Source of the DNA: Larkinella punicea
GTDB taxonomy: Bacteria > Bacteroidota > Bacteroidia > Cytophagales > Spirosomataceae
NCBI RefSeq assembly: GCF_003334855.1
Contig: NZ_QOWE01000002.1
Location: forward strand, 248,001 to 312,000
Direction of reading: 5' to 3'
Length of the DNA: 64,000 bases
Positions 8,056-17,259 of this stretch are shown here, one piece after another. The notes beneath the pieces are model-generated. The model worked only from the letters and a program-made list of their open reading frames with translations. It had not been told where the DNA came from and searched no databases. Each line of letters begins with the position of its first letter. Within the stretch, counting starts at the first letter, position 1. Made by a program: the position numbers and the translations under genes.

Positions 8056-10527
8056 TTACCCCCGTTTCCCGTCGTCGTTCGAAATTTTCTTCTTCTCGCG
8101 GTTTTGACCAGCGTTCATTTTTCCGAATCGCCAGTTGACCGACAAACGGATGTTCCGGATGACGTTGTAGTTGGAGCCATCCGAGATGAAAGTGGGCGTG
8201 CGGAGCAAGGTCGCGATGGTGTTGTAGCGCCGAAAGGGATTTTCGGCACTGGCGGTGATCGTCACTTTTTGTTTCTTGAATTCCTTCCGGCCCGAAAAAC
8301 CGTAGTAGTAAAAACCGGATGATTGCCCCTGCAACAATATTCGGCGCGAATTGTAGGAACCGTTGGCCTGGAGGCTGATGTCGTGGGGCAACTGGAGCGA
8401 GGTGTTGAGGTTAACCCGGTAACTCCAGTTTTCGTTGGTAATATTCAAGGCGTTGCTGTTCAGAATGTTGTAGTTCAGCCCGAACGACCCGCTGATGTTC
8501 CACTGTTTTACCGGACGCGCCGACCCGAACAGGTTCATGCCGTAGGTCGAATTCTGGGCGATGTTCCGGTAAGTGCTGCTCGAAATACCGCTCGTGTCGA
8601 CCGTCGTGATGCGCTCGATGGCGTTGTTGGTTTGCCGCCCGAAAACCATAGCATTCACGGTTGTCCCGCCTTTGGTAAACGTGCTATACGACAATTCGAC
8701 CGAATGCGCCAGTTCAGGGTCCAGATACGGGTTGCCGGTCTGGATGTTTTTCGGATCGGAGTAATTGACATATGGGTTCAGATAAAAAATGGACGGTCGC
8801 TGAATCCGCTGACTGTAGTTCAGTTTCAGCCGTCGTTCTTCACCAAACCGCTTCGAAATGGTCACGTTCGGCAGGAAATTCTGGTAGCGGTCGGTAAATT
8901 TCGTGCTGGTCGAAATAAAATTGGCGTTGATGTTCGTCATTTCCATCCGTCCGCCGAGGCTAAAACCCCACATTTTGCTGGTTCGCATCCGAAACGACGC
9001 ATATGACGACCAAACCCACTGCTGGTAATCGAACGTATTGGCGCGGGTGGGGTCTTCCCGGTAATTCAACGATCCGTCGGGCGCATTTTCCAGGCGGTAA
9101 TCGCTGCCCACATCGCGCAGAATGGCCTTGGTTCCGACTTCCAGAATCCGGCGTTTGACGGTGGAGAACGGATGGGTGTAGTCGGTCTGGATCGTGAATT
9201 CTTTCTGCTGGTTGTCGTTGTTGTTGCGCTCCCGGTAGTCGATCACTTCGCTTTCGGGCAGCGGAAACTGGTTCAGCGAGTAGTTGCTGTGGTTATTATT
9301 CCGGTTATACTGCGCCAGAAAGGTATATTCCTGCTCCGTACTCCGCTTGAACGTTTTCGTGTAGTTGAAATTGACGTCCATGTTGCGGTTGCGGTTTTGG
9401 GTATAGTTATACCGCCGGAAATTCTGCGGATCGTCGGAGGTCACCCGCGTATCGCGTGTGGAATTCGTGTTCCGCCCTTCCCCGCCGAAGCTGGCATCGA
9501 CGCCAATGCGGTTTAGTGAATCGAGGTCATAATCGACGCTCACGGAGCCAAACCCCGACCTGCCTTTGTTTTTGTAGGCATTGATCTGTTCAATCGTGCT
9601 GATGACCTGACCATCCAGCAGGTTCTGCCGCATGGTTTCGGAACCGCCGAAATAATTATTGACATTGCCACCGCCATACGAGGTGATACTCAGCTTGTTT
9701 TGCTTGAAATTGAAGTTTCCACCGAGGTTGTTCCGGCGGCTGCCGACCGAGGCATTCACCCCGCCCGTCAGGCCCTGCAACTGGTTTTTGGTGATGATGT
9801 TGATCACGCCGGCGGTTCCTTCCGCGTCGTATTTAGCCGAAGGAGCCGTGACGACTTCCACCGATTTGATCAGTTCCGCCGGAATCATCTGGAGGGCTTC
9901 GCTGATGCTGCGGGCCATGATGCTCGACGGTTTGTTGTTGATCAGCACTTTAATGCTGCTGCTGCCTTTCAACGTAACTGTCCCGTCGGGATCGACCGTC
10001 AGCAAAGGCACTTTTTTCAGGACGTCGATGGCCGTGCCACCGCTATTGGTAATGTCTTTATCGGCATTGTAGACCAGCCGGTCGTCCTTGTCTTCCACCA
10101 GCGGTTTTTCGGCGGTCACCACCACCTCGTTCAGCGTCCGCGAATCGGTTTGCATCTGCACGACACCCAGCGCCACCTCGGCCCCTTCCGAACCAACCTG
10201 GACGGTATTGATGGTTTTATTTTCGTAGCCGATAAAACTGATCACGACCCGATAGACTCCGGCGTCAACGCCACTGATGGTAAACTTGCCGGACTCACTG
10301 GTGGTGGTTCCGCCGACAATTTTCTCGGTTTTGGGATTCAGCAGGGCGACCGTGGCAAATTCAACGGGTTTGTTCTGGGCCGCATCCATCACCACCCCCG
10401 TAATTTTTGCTTTCAGGCTGGCTTTAATGGTGGTTTGAATCGCTGGTACTGGCGGCATGGAAGCCGGATTTTGAGCACGAACCGAAACAACTATACATAA
10501 TAATAGCGGGAGTAGGATTTTTTTCAT
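8056..10527 (-). CDS. TonB-type outer membrane beta-barrel protein with CarboxypepD_reg domain
   Basis: About 823 residues. A signal peptide (MKKILLPLLLCIVVSVRAQ) is followed by a carboxypeptidase-regulatory-like domain at about 45-115 (KITGVVMDAAQNKPVEFATV ... GVYRVVISFIGY). Then comes a plug-like region (SIKVLINNKPSSIMA; IPAELIKSVEVVTAPSAKYD) and a long barrel with alternating aromatic strands to the C-terminus. This is the arrangement of the outer membrane protein beta-barrel family (OMP_b-brl_3), not SusC, and there is no SusD partner. ATG at 10527 was chosen over 10557 because it begins the signal peptide directly. Members are usually TonB-dependent importers of unknown ligands. It stands alone; a long GC-rich palindrome (10701-10813) separates it from the esterase gene upstream. 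Confidence 0.88.
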   Translation of the reverse strand: MKKILLPLLLCIVVSVRAQNPASMPPVPAIQTTIKASLKAKITGVVMDAAQNKPVEFATVALLNPKTEKIVGGTTTSESGKFTISGVDAGVYRVVISFIGYENKTINTVQVGSEGAEVALGVVQMQTDSRTLNEVVVTAEKPLVEDKDDRLVYNADKDITNSGGTAIDVLKKVPLLTVDPDGTVTLKGSSSIKVLINNKPSSIMARSISEALQMIPAELIKSVEVVTAPSAKYDAEGTAGVINIITKNQLQGLTGGVNASVGSRRNNLGGNFNFKQNKLSITSYGGGNVNNYFGGSETMRQNLLDGQVISTIEQINAYKNKGRSGFGSVSVDYDLDSLNRIGVDASFGGEGRNTNSTRDTRVTSDDPQNFRRYNYTQNRNRNMDVNFNYTKTFKRSTEQEYTFLAQYNRNNNHSNYSLNQFPLPESEVIDYRERNNNDNQQKEFTIQTDYTHPFSTVKRRILEVGTKAILRDVGSDYRLENAPDGSLNYREDPTRANTFDYQQWVWSSYASFRMRTSKMWGFSLGGRMEMTNINANFISTSTKFTDRYQNFLPNVTISKRFGEERRLKLNYSQRIQRPSIFYLNPYVNYSDPKNIQTGNPYLDPELAHSVELSYSTFTKGGTTVNAMVFGRQTNNAIERITTVDTSGISSSTYRNIAQNSTYGMNLFGSARPVKQWNISGSFGLNYNILNSNALNITNENWSYRVNLNTSLQLPHDISLQANGSYNSRRILLQGQSSGFYYYGFSGRKEFKKQKVTITASAENPFRRYNTIATLLRTPTFISDGSNYNVIRNIRLSVNWRFGKMNAGQNREKKKISNDDGKRG

Positions 10528-10700
10528 ACTTCGGGCAACCACTTCAACCAACGACAAAGGAGATTATAAACAGACAAGAAAATTAATGAGCTAATTTACT
10601 GATCTTTTTATAAAAATAATACCAATGTTAGTTACTGGAACTTATCTTAATAAGATTGCCCGGGTTTTGGATTTTAGAACGGTTTTAAATCCTATTGTCT

Positions 10701-10813
10701 GCCCCTAAATCCACTGAAGCATTTGCCCCCCAGCCCCCTAAAGGGGGAGTTTTCTCGCGCTCCAAGCTCCCCCTTTAGGGGGCTGGGGGGCAAATGCTTC
10801 GGGATTTAGGGGC
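10701..10813. repeat. Long GC-rich inverted repeat overlapping a stop codon
   Basis: Arms at 10701-10749 and 10767-10813 are near-perfect reverse complements, with one small bulge near ATCC/GAAGC. Each contains the run CCCCCCAGCCCCCTAAAGGG. The right arm covers the TAA stop of the esterase gene (10806-10808), so the element forms that gene's 3' end. It may act as a terminator for the esterase gene, but the arm length is more typical of a dispersed palindromic element. Confidence 0.85.
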
Positions 10814-11714
10814 GACTTTCCATCAACCCGGTTTGAATTAGCCAATGGCGGCACCGGCCAAACCATTCCTCAAAAGCCGGTGTTTTCAGATAACCGTGTT
10901 CGCCTTTGGTGTAGATGTGAAGATCGGCAAGCACTTTATTTTGCTGAAGGGCTTCGTAGAACAGCAGACTATTCTTGACCGGAACCACCGTATCGTCACT
11001 GGCATGGGTGATGAAGGCGGGCGGAGTGGAAGAAGTGACCTGCAACTCATTGGAATACAAGGCTACCTGCTCCGGTTTGGGCGCAGCGCCCAACAGATTC
11101 TTGCGCGACCCGGAATGGCCGACCTGATCGGTGAAGGAGATAACCGGGTACACCAAAATCATAAAATCCGGCCGAACACTGACCGCTTCCGGGTTGTCGA
11201 TCACCTTCTGGTTAAAGTGCGTTCCGGCGGTGGCTGCCAGGTGGCCGCCCGCCGAGAAACCCATGATGCCAATTTTTTTCGGATCGACGCCCCATTCCGC
11301 AGCCCGTTGCCGCACGGTTTTGAGGGCTTGCTGCGCGTCCTGCAACGGCCCGACAGACGGGTCGATCATGGTTTTTTCGTTGGGCAGGCGGTATTTCAGC
11401 ACGAAAGCGGTCACGCCCATTTTGTTGAACGCTTCGGCCACATCGTAGCCTTCGCGTTTCATCACCAGCACGCCGTAGCCCCCGCCCGGACAGATAATTA
11501 CCGCCGTTCCGTTGGCTTGGCCCTTCGCCGGTTGATAGACCGTCAGCGTAGGCTGAATGACCTGGCTCACCACCTGGTCGGGTCGTTTCACTTCTTTAAC
11601 GTCCGACGGTTTTGCATTCGGCACCGGGCCGGAATACAACGGCATTTCAGTCTGAGCCAGGGAAAGCAGGGCCGAAAGGCCGCAAAAGCCGCTCAACAGC
11701 AGTTTTTTGATCAT
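10806..11714 (-). CDS. Secreted alpha/beta hydrolase, acetylesterase-like
   Basis: 302 residues with a signal peptide (MIKKLLLSGFCGLSALLSLAQ). The fold markers are the oxyanion-region CPGGGYGVLV near residue 75, nucleophile motif GFSAGG near 150 (Ser), acidic residue in ASDDTVVP near 240, and His in GEHGYLK near 272. This set is typical of BD-FAE/acetylxylan-esterase-like serine hydrolases in Bacteroidota that remove acetyl groups from sugars, although the substrate is not proven. Only 12 bp separate it from the upstream MTHFR-like gene on the same strand, so they may be cotranscribed, though no functional link is evident. The stop codon lies in a large palindromic repeat. Confidence 0.88.
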   Translation of the reverse strand: MIKKLLLSGFCGLSALLSLAQTEMPLYSGPVPNAKPSDVKEVKRPDQVVSQVIQPTLTVYQPAKGQANGTAVIICPGGGYGVLVMKREGYDVAEAFNKMGVTAFVLKYRLPNEKTMIDPSVGPLQDAQQALKTVRQRAAEWGVDPKKIGIMGFSAGGHLAATAGTHFNQKVIDNPEAVSVRPDFMILVYPVISFTDQVGHSGSRKNLLGAAPKPEQVALYSNELQVTSSTPPAFITHASDDTVVPVKNSLLFYEALQQNKVLADLHIYTKGEHGYLKTPAFEEWFGRCRHWLIQTGLMESRP

Positions 11715-11726
11715 TTTGTTTAGGGA

Positions 11727-12677
11727 TTAGGAGACCGCTAAAGAGGACTTTCTTACGCCTTTCTCCTTCAGCATCTGACTTATTTGATTCACCAGATCGA
11801 TCGAAGCGTCGATCTCTGCTTTGCGAATGGCAACGCTTTCGATATTGAAACCAAACGGGATGCCGTGTTCCAGACAGATGGTAGTAAGTGCCAAGGCAAT
11901 GTCGAGGCAAATTCGTACCGATTTCTCCAGCATATCGTCCGATGCTTTCAGTTCGGCTTTCACGTCGTCCGGTATGTGGATGCCCAACCACTCCATAAAA
12001 TGCAGGGTTTTGGCCGATCCGCAGGCGGTAATCGTGAAAATGAGAGTCGGTGGGGTGATCCCTTGCCGTTTACAACTGCTGGCCAGATCTTCGATCACCT
12101 GCCGGGCATATGCCAGATTGAAGACACATTGTGAAATAAAGTAAGAAACCCCGTGGTTCATTTTATCCAGCACCCTGACTTCTTCATCTTTCAGCACGTG
12201 ATGCCTTTCAGGGATGGTAACAGCGCCTATAACGGACGTGTCCCGGTGCTTGCTCCAGAGTTGGTAGGCTTCCGGCAGGCTCGTTTTCACCGGAAAATCC
12301 GGGGCCGGAATACCGACAAAAACGGGATACAATTGCTGTCTGTGCAGTTCTTCCAGCCAGTCGGACAACTCATCGGCAGAAAATTTGCCGGCTGGCCGAT
12401 AGATTATTTTAGGGATGCATAAAATGCTCAGATAATTGGCGGCAAAAACCAGCGGGTCCAGCGCATTGATAAAAGGAAAGGGCCTTTCTTCATTCGTCCG
12501 CGCCGACTCATCCTGCACATCATAAACCACCAGTGCATCAATATCCAGAACAGAGAGTCGGTCGATTGTTTTTTGGGCAATTTCGGCAATTCGATCAGGA
12601 GCGGTACCGACTTTGGGCGGTGTAATGCCATACAGCAGCACCCCTGATTCGCCGGATTTGATTTTTTCTAAAAACAT
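11727..12677 (-). CDS. Methylenetetrahydrofolate reductase-like protein
   Basis: About 316 residues with a TIM-barrel-like alternation of hydrophobic strands and helices and no signal peptide. Stretches such as LLYGITPPKVG near the N-terminus, DALVVYDVQDE, SYFISQCVFNLAYARQVI and IFTITACGSAKTLHFMEWLG resemble the MetF/MTHFR barrel, which reduces methylenetetrahydrofolate with FAD. The phrase FISQCVFN corresponds to the FITQ-F-D region that contacts flavin and folate in MetF, here with altered residues. The start at 12677 was chosen; an upstream ATG at 12716 adds 13 residues. It lacks the homocysteine methyltransferase neighbour sometimes fused or adjacent. The assignment rests on remembered family patterns and is moderate; it could act on another one-carbon or flavin substrate. 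Confidence 0.55.
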   Translation of the reverse strand: MFLEKIKSGESGVLLYGITPPKVGTAPDRIAEIAQKTIDRLSVLDIDALVVYDVQDESARTNEERPFPFINALDPLVFAANYLSILCIPKIIYRPAGKFSADELSDWLEELHRQQLYPVFVGIPAPDFPVKTSLPEAYQLWSKHRDTSVIGAVTIPERHHVLKDEEVRVLDKMNHGVSYFISQCVFNLAYARQVIEDLASSCKRQGITPPTLIFTITACGSAKTLHFMEWLGIHIPDDVKAELKASDDMLEKSVRICLDIALALTTICLEHGIPFGFNIESVAIRKAEIDASIDLVNQISQMLKEKGVRKSSLAVS

Positions 12678-12830
12678 ATTGTAACGTAAATAAGGACTTG
12701 AGGCTTCGGGGAACATTTATTCCGATACCCAAACCAGTGCGCTGGTATCGTTCAATTTATCCCTTTTTCTAAAGAAAATCCTGCCAAAATATACTTGCCA
12801 TTCGACTTATCCCGGTATTCCCATAGAGTT

Positions 12831-14894
12831 TCACTCCCACACCTCCGCCGGAAACGGTTTTTCCAGCAAATACCGGTAAATAAACCGCGCGGTCTCGGCC
12901 TGGGCGTGTTTGGCTTTACTGGTTGTGCCAAAACCGTGCCGCGCACCAGGATAAATCATGAATTCAAAATGCTTGTTGAGCGTTTCCAGTTTGTCGACCA
13001 ACTGGACGGAATTCTGCATGTGAACGTTGTCGTCCATCGTGCCGTGGACAATCCGCAGCGTTCCTTTCAGCCGGTCGGCATATTGCAGCACCGAGCTTAC
13101 TTTGTAGCCTTCGGGGTTCTCGGCGGGCGTGTCCATGAAACGTTCCGTGTATTCGGTGTCATACAATTGCCAGTCCATGACGCCAAAGTTGGCAATCCCG
13201 TGCGTAAAAACGTCGGCACCCCGCGTCAGGGCCAACGCCGTCACATAACCGCCGTAGCTCCCGCCCGTTATGGCGACTTTTTTGGGATCAACCAACCCTT
13301 TGTCAACCAGCCACTTCACCGCCGTGCTGTAATCGTCCAGTTCCCATTTTCCCAGATTGCGGTGCATGAAATTCTGCCCGGTTTTGCCAAAATGCCCCGA
13401 CGCCCGGTGGTCGATGGCGACCTGCAACAAGCCGTCCTGGGCGTACCACTGCGCAGCCGGGGTGTAGCTCCAGCGGTCATAAACCGACCCGGCATTGGGG
13501 CCGCCGTAGATGTTGATTAAAACCGGGTAGCGTTTGTTCGGTTCGAAGTTCGTGGGGTATTTGATCGTCATCGGGAGTTGAAAACCGTCGGTGGTCGGCA
13601 CGCGCACCAGTTCGGTTTTGGCGATGGTAAACTTATCAAAATCAGGACCTTTCGCATCGCCCAGTTCCCGAATTAGCTTGCCGTTCTTGTCGAGCAGTGC
13701 CAACTTCGGCGGGGTTTGGAGGTTGGAATAGGTCGTAATGAAGTAGTCTCCGCCGGGCGAAACCTGCACCTGGTGGCTGAATTCCCCGAACGTTAGCCGC
13801 TGCAACCCCTTGCCGTCGAGTTTCACTTTGTAGAGATCCGCCCGGGCCGAATTTTCCTTGCGGGCGGTGAAATACACCAGACCGTTTTTCGCATCGACGA
13901 GCGAAACGCCCGTCACCGTATAGTTTCCGCTGGTCACCGGATTTTTCAGCTTGCCATCCATCGTGTGCAGGTAGAGGTGCATCCAGCCTGACTCATCGCT
14001 CATCCGGATAAAATGCTTGCCGTCGCTCAAAAAATGAACCGTCGTCAGCCAGTCCACCCAGGTTTTCTGGGTCTCGCTCACCAGCTCGGTTTTGCTCCCC
14101 GTTGCCGGATCGATAGCCACCAGTTTCAGGTTGTCCTGCCCCCGGTTTTTCCACTGCATCCACAGGGCTTTCGAGTCGGGTGTCCAGAACGGCGTGCCGA
14201 AATAATGATCGGCGTTGGCGTCGTAATCCGCCCAGACGGTTTTTCCGGTGGCCACTTCCACCACGCCCATTTTCACCAGCGGGTTCGGATCGCCCGGTTT
14301 GGGATATCGCTGGCTTTCCAGATAACCGTGTTGCCCGGTGGCTCCGGCAATGGCAAAAACCGGCACCTTGCCCTCATCAAACCGCATGAACGCCAGGTAC
14401 TTACTATCTGGCGACCACCAGAAAGCCTTGTGCTGCGTGGCCCGGCCCAGCACTTCTTCCCAGTACAGCCAGGCTGCGTAGCCGTTGTAAACCGTCCCCG
14501 AACCATCGGTCGTGAGTTGTTTTTCCTGCCCGGTTTTCAAATCGGTCAGGAAAAGATTTTTGCTGTCTCGGGTGTAGGCCAGCCACTTACCATCGGGCGA
14601 ACCCGTAAGATTCTGGCCTTTTTGATCCGGAGAAGCAGACAAAGGTGGATAAATCGCCCAGCCACCGGTTTCCTTGTGTTCGCTTTCCTGACCGGTTTTG
14701 ACATCGACGGCGTAGGTTTTCTCGCCCTTCGTCAGCAGATAATGCGCATCGTCGGCCCAGCCCTTGATGGCAGGCAACGTTTGCAGCGTATTCGTTTTTT
14801 CGTTTTTGAATAACTGAGCCGCCGTAAAAGGTTGTTTTTGAGCGTAGGAAGCTCCGTTGAGCAGCAAAAACAACACACTAATCCTGAATTGCAT
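12831..14894 (-). CDS. Secreted S9B dipeptidyl peptidase IV family protease
   Basis: 687 residues. A signal peptide (MQFRISVLFLLLNGASYAQ) is followed by an N-terminal beta-propeller (about 35-450, with repeats such as SPDGKWLAYTRD and SPDSKYLAFMRFDEG) and a C-terminal alpha/beta hydrolase domain. The catalytic Ser is in GGSYGGYV near residue 544, the Asp in GTMDDNVH near 618 and the His in GARHGF near 653. The propeller has the paired-acid style motif YWEEVLGR that in DPP IV holds the substrate N-terminus. The family removes X-Pro dipeptides from peptides and acts in the periplasm or outside. Length is close to usual (700-750). It stands alone, with an intergenic region to the divergent ClC gene upstream. 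No defects seen. Confidence 0.93.
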   Translation of the reverse strand: MQFRISVLFLLLNGASYAQKQPFTAAQLFKNEKTNTLQTLPAIKGWADDAHYLLTKGEKTYAVDVKTGQESEHKETGGWAIYPPLSASPDQKGQNLTGSPDGKWLAYTRDSKNLFLTDLKTGQEKQLTTDGSGTVYNGYAAWLYWEEVLGRATQHKAFWWSPDSKYLAFMRFDEGKVPVFAIAGATGQHGYLESQRYPKPGDPNPLVKMGVVEVATGKTVWADYDANADHYFGTPFWTPDSKALWMQWKNRGQDNLKLVAIDPATGSKTELVSETQKTWVDWLTTVHFLSDGKHFIRMSDESGWMHLYLHTMDGKLKNPVTSGNYTVTGVSLVDAKNGLVYFTARKENSARADLYKVKLDGKGLQRLTFGEFSHQVQVSPGGDYFITTYSNLQTPPKLALLDKNGKLIRELGDAKGPDFDKFTIAKTELVRVPTTDGFQLPMTIKYPTNFEPNKRYPVLINIYGGPNAGSVYDRWSYTPAAQWYAQDGLLQVAIDHRASGHFGKTGQNFMHRNLGKWELDDYSTAVKWLVDKGLVDPKKVAITGGSYGGYVTALALTRGADVFTHGIANFGVMDWQLYDTEYTERFMDTPAENPEGYKVSSVLQYADRLKGTLRIVHGTMDDNVHMQNSVQLVDKLETLNKHFEFMIYPGARHGFGTTSKAKHAQAETARFIYRYLLEKPFPAEVWE

Positions 14895-15135
14895 GAAAAA
14901 CTACTTCGTTTAGGTTGATGAAAGGATGTCGGTTTGGGTCCGACCGGAGAACAAAAGTTACTTTTTTCTCCCATATAACCAACAGCGGCAGATCGGGCTT
15001 GGGGATTTTCAAAAAACCGCGTATTATTGCCTCATTGTACAGGAAATGGTGTCTTCCTGCTGAAACCGCCCCGCCCGGGGATGATGGCGCCTATTAGGTT
15101 CAAAAGCTTTTTGTATCCCTGATAGGTATTTTGAT

Positions 15136-16464
15136 ATGGCATCGTCTCGTTTTCGTCTTTTTCGCCCGCTTACTCCGCTTTTCTGGCAGCAACCGATTCT
15201 TTTTTTTCTGGTCAAATGGCTGTTGCTCTCGGCCATCGTTGGCCTGTGCGTCGGCTCGGCATCGGCCCTGTTTCTGGTGTCGCTCGATTGGGTTACCCAG
15301 TGGCGGGAACACCACATCTGGATCATTGCGTTTCTGCCCCTCGGCGGTTTTCTGATCGGTTGTCTTTATCACTATTGGGGCAAGGACGTCGAAGCCGGGA
15401 ATAACCTGCTTCTCGAAACGATCCATCGGCCGGCCCAAATCATTCCGCTGAAAATGGCGCCTTTCGTGCTGATCGGCACCCTCGCCACGCACCTGTTCGG
15501 CGGGTCGGCGGGGCGCGAAGGAACAGCCTTGCAAATCGGCGGCTCCCTGGCCGACCAGTTCACCCGCCTGCTGCGGTTGCGTCCGCGCGACCGGCGACTG
15601 CTGCTCGTGGCTGGCATTGCGGCCGGTTTCGGCTCGGTTTTCGGAACCCCGCTGGCCGGCGCGGTTTTCGGACTGGAAGTGTTCCTCCTCGGCCGACTGA
15701 AATACGATGCTTTATTTACGGCCTTTGCGGCTTCCATTTTTGCGGATCTCACCACCCGGGCCTGGCAGGTTGGGCATACCCACTACCACATTCCGCTGGT
15801 ACCGGAACTGTCGGCCGGGGCGGTTCTCTGGGCGATGGTCGCCGGAGTGGTTTTTGGAGCCTGTTCGGTGGTTTTCAGTAGTCTGACGCACGCCATCGGC
15901 AGTCTATTCAAAAGCAAAGTCGCCTATCCCCCGCTGCGGCCCCTGATTGGCGGGGCATTGGTGGCGCTGGCGGTGTTTGCCCTCGGCACAACGAAATACA
16001 TCGGACTGGGCATTCCGACCATTCTGGATGCCTTTTTGGTTCAGCTTCCTCCCTACGATTTCGCCCTCAAAATCCTGTTGACGGCCCTGACGCTGGGAGC
16101 GGCTTTCAAGGGCGGGGAGGTAACACCCTTGTTTTTCATCGGCGCGACCCTGGGCAATGCACTTTCGTACGTCATTCCACTGCCCACCGGCTTGCTGGCC
16201 GGGATGGGATTTGTGGCGGTTTTTGCCGGGGCAGCCAACACGCCCCTGGCCTGCACGCTGATGGCCATTGAGTTGTTCGGGGCCGACTGTGGCGTTTACG
16301 TGGCCCTGGCCTGTGTCGTGGCGTATTTCGTCTCCGGCCACCGGGGCATCTACGGTTCTCAGGTGGTGGGGCAGCCCAAACATCTTATTTATGGCCGTCA
16401 TGAAGGCCGGAACCTGGCCGCGCTCCGGGGCAACCCCAAAAACCGCTTTCCTGAAAAATCCTGA
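15136..16464 (+). CDS. ClC-family chloride channel or antiporter
   Basis: 442 residues with 10-12 hydrophobic segments. The diagnostic motif SAGREGTALQIGG is near residue 125 (Glu of GREG is the gating glutamate in ClC proteins), followed by GFGSVFGTPLAGAVFGLEV near 165, which matches the GxFxxP selectivity region. The first selectivity motif GSGIP is not evident. This combination fits the SycA-like bacterial ClC subfamily. No C-terminal CBS domains are present, so it is the short bacterial form. The product sits in the inner membrane and carries chloride or fluoride-like anions, either as a channel or in exchange for protons. The gene is divergent from the DPP IV gene across 241 bp in which I see no strong promoter match. 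Confidence 0.9.
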   Translation: MASSRFRLFRPLTPLFWQQPILFFLVKWLLLSAIVGLCVGSASALFLVSLDWVTQWREHHIWIIAFLPLGGFLIGCLYHYWGKDVEAGNNLLLETIHRPAQIIPLKMAPFVLIGTLATHLFGGSAGREGTALQIGGSLADQFTRLLRLRPRDRRLLLVAGIAAGFGSVFGTPLAGAVFGLEVFLLGRLKYDALFTAFAASIFADLTTRAWQVGHTHYHIPLVPELSAGAVLWAMVAGVVFGACSVVFSSLTHAIGSLFKSKVAYPPLRPLIGGALVALAVFALGTTKYIGLGIPTILDAFLVQLPPYDFALKILLTALTLGAAFKGGEVTPLFFIGATLGNALSYVIPLPTGLLAGMGFVAVFAGAANTPLACTLMAIELFGADCGVYVALACVVAYFVSGHRGIYGSQVVGQPKHLIYGRHEGRNLAALRGNPKNRFPEKS

Positions 16465-16593
16465 TTCCGCTTTTCGCCCTTGATAGATACTGTAAATTGT
16501 GGAAAAAGTGATTTATTATATGTCTATACAAGAATTTTTGCGTATACTAGTTGCTCGAAAAGCAATCCATTTTCAATCAAATCCTGAAATTTT

Positions 16594-17163
16594 ATGAAAA
16601 AAGTCACCCTATTTATTGCATGTCTATTCGCATCCGCAGCCGCTTTTGCGCAAACCTGGACCGTGGACAAAGCACACGCCAAAGTCGGTTTTACGGTTAC
16701 TCACCTCCTGGTTTCGGACGTTGATGGGAATTTCAAGACGTTCGATGCCAAAATCACCTCTTCGAAACCCGACTTTACGGATGCGGTTGTTGAACTGACA
16801 GCCGACGTAAACAGCATCGATACCGGCAACGAACGCCGTGACGCCGATTTGAAAAGTGATAAATACTTCGATGCGGCCAAATACCCCACCCTGACCTTTA
16901 AAAGTAACTCGTTCAAGAAAGTAGAAGGAAAGAAATACAAAGTGACCGGTGATTTGACGATGCATGGTGTGACCAAACCCGTTACGCTGGACGTTACGCT
17001 CAATGGCCCCATTCCGCATCCGATGAATAAAAAAGAAATTGCCGGATTCAAGATTGCCGGTGAACTGAAACGCTCGGATTTCGGCATCGGAACCGGCACG
17101 CCGGTGGCGGTGGTGAGCGATGAAATTACCATTCGCGCTAACGCCGAATTTGGCAAGCAATAA
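16594..17163 (+). CDS. YceI-family secreted protein
   Basis: 189 residues with a clean signal peptide (MKKVTLFIACLFASAAAFAQ). The mature part opens with WTVDKAHAKVGFTVTHLLVSDVDGNF and contains AVVELTADVNSIDTGNERRDADL, KYPTLTFKSN and GDLTMHGVTKPVTLDV, all hallmarks of YceI. YceI proteins form a lipocalin-like barrel that binds isoprenoids or other polyprenyl lipids in the periplasm. Length is standard. Single-gene unit: a hairpin terminator follows at 17194-17226. No cytochrome b561 partner gene is nearby, unlike the E. coli arrangement. Ligand here is not known. Confidence 0.95.
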   Translation: MKKVTLFIACLFASAAAFAQTWTVDKAHAKVGFTVTHLLVSDVDGNFKTFDAKITSSKPDFTDAVVELTADVNSIDTGNERRDADLKSDKYFDAAKYPTLTFKSNSFKKVEGKKYKVTGDLTMHGVTKPVTLDVTLNGPIPHPMNKKEIAGFKIAGELKRSDFGIGTGTPVAVVSDEITIRANAEFGKQ

Positions 17164-17193
17164 GCCCGGCGACGCATGCTGAACAGAAAGAAG

Positions 17194-17226
17194 AAGGACA
17201 GGCCCGTCAACGGCTTGTCCTTTTTA
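17194..17226 (+). terminator. Rho-independent terminator after yceI-like gene
   Basis: Stem AAGGACA (17194-17200) pairs with TGTCCTT (17216-17222) with extra pairing toward the loop, followed by a T-rich run. It lies 30 bp after the YceI stop codon and just before the next promoter element. Confidence 0.75.
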
Positions 17227-17227
17227 T

Positions 17228-17235
17228 TAGCTTTG
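17228..17235 (+). promoter_or_regulatory. Bacteroidota-type -7 element (TAGCTTTG)
   Basis: TAGCTTTG matches the TAnnTTTG consensus and lies 24 bp before the lactonase ATG. No convincing -33 TTTG at standard spacing is seen, so this is a sequence-only prediction. Confidence 0.45.
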
Positions 17236-17259
17236 CGATCTGATTATTCCCCTTGACGA

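Noticed and set aside
12723-12750. Terminator hairpin between the DPP IV and MTHFR-like genes
   Set aside because: The 7-bp arms CGATACC and GGTATCG pair, but the loop is long and no T-run follows on the relevant strand.
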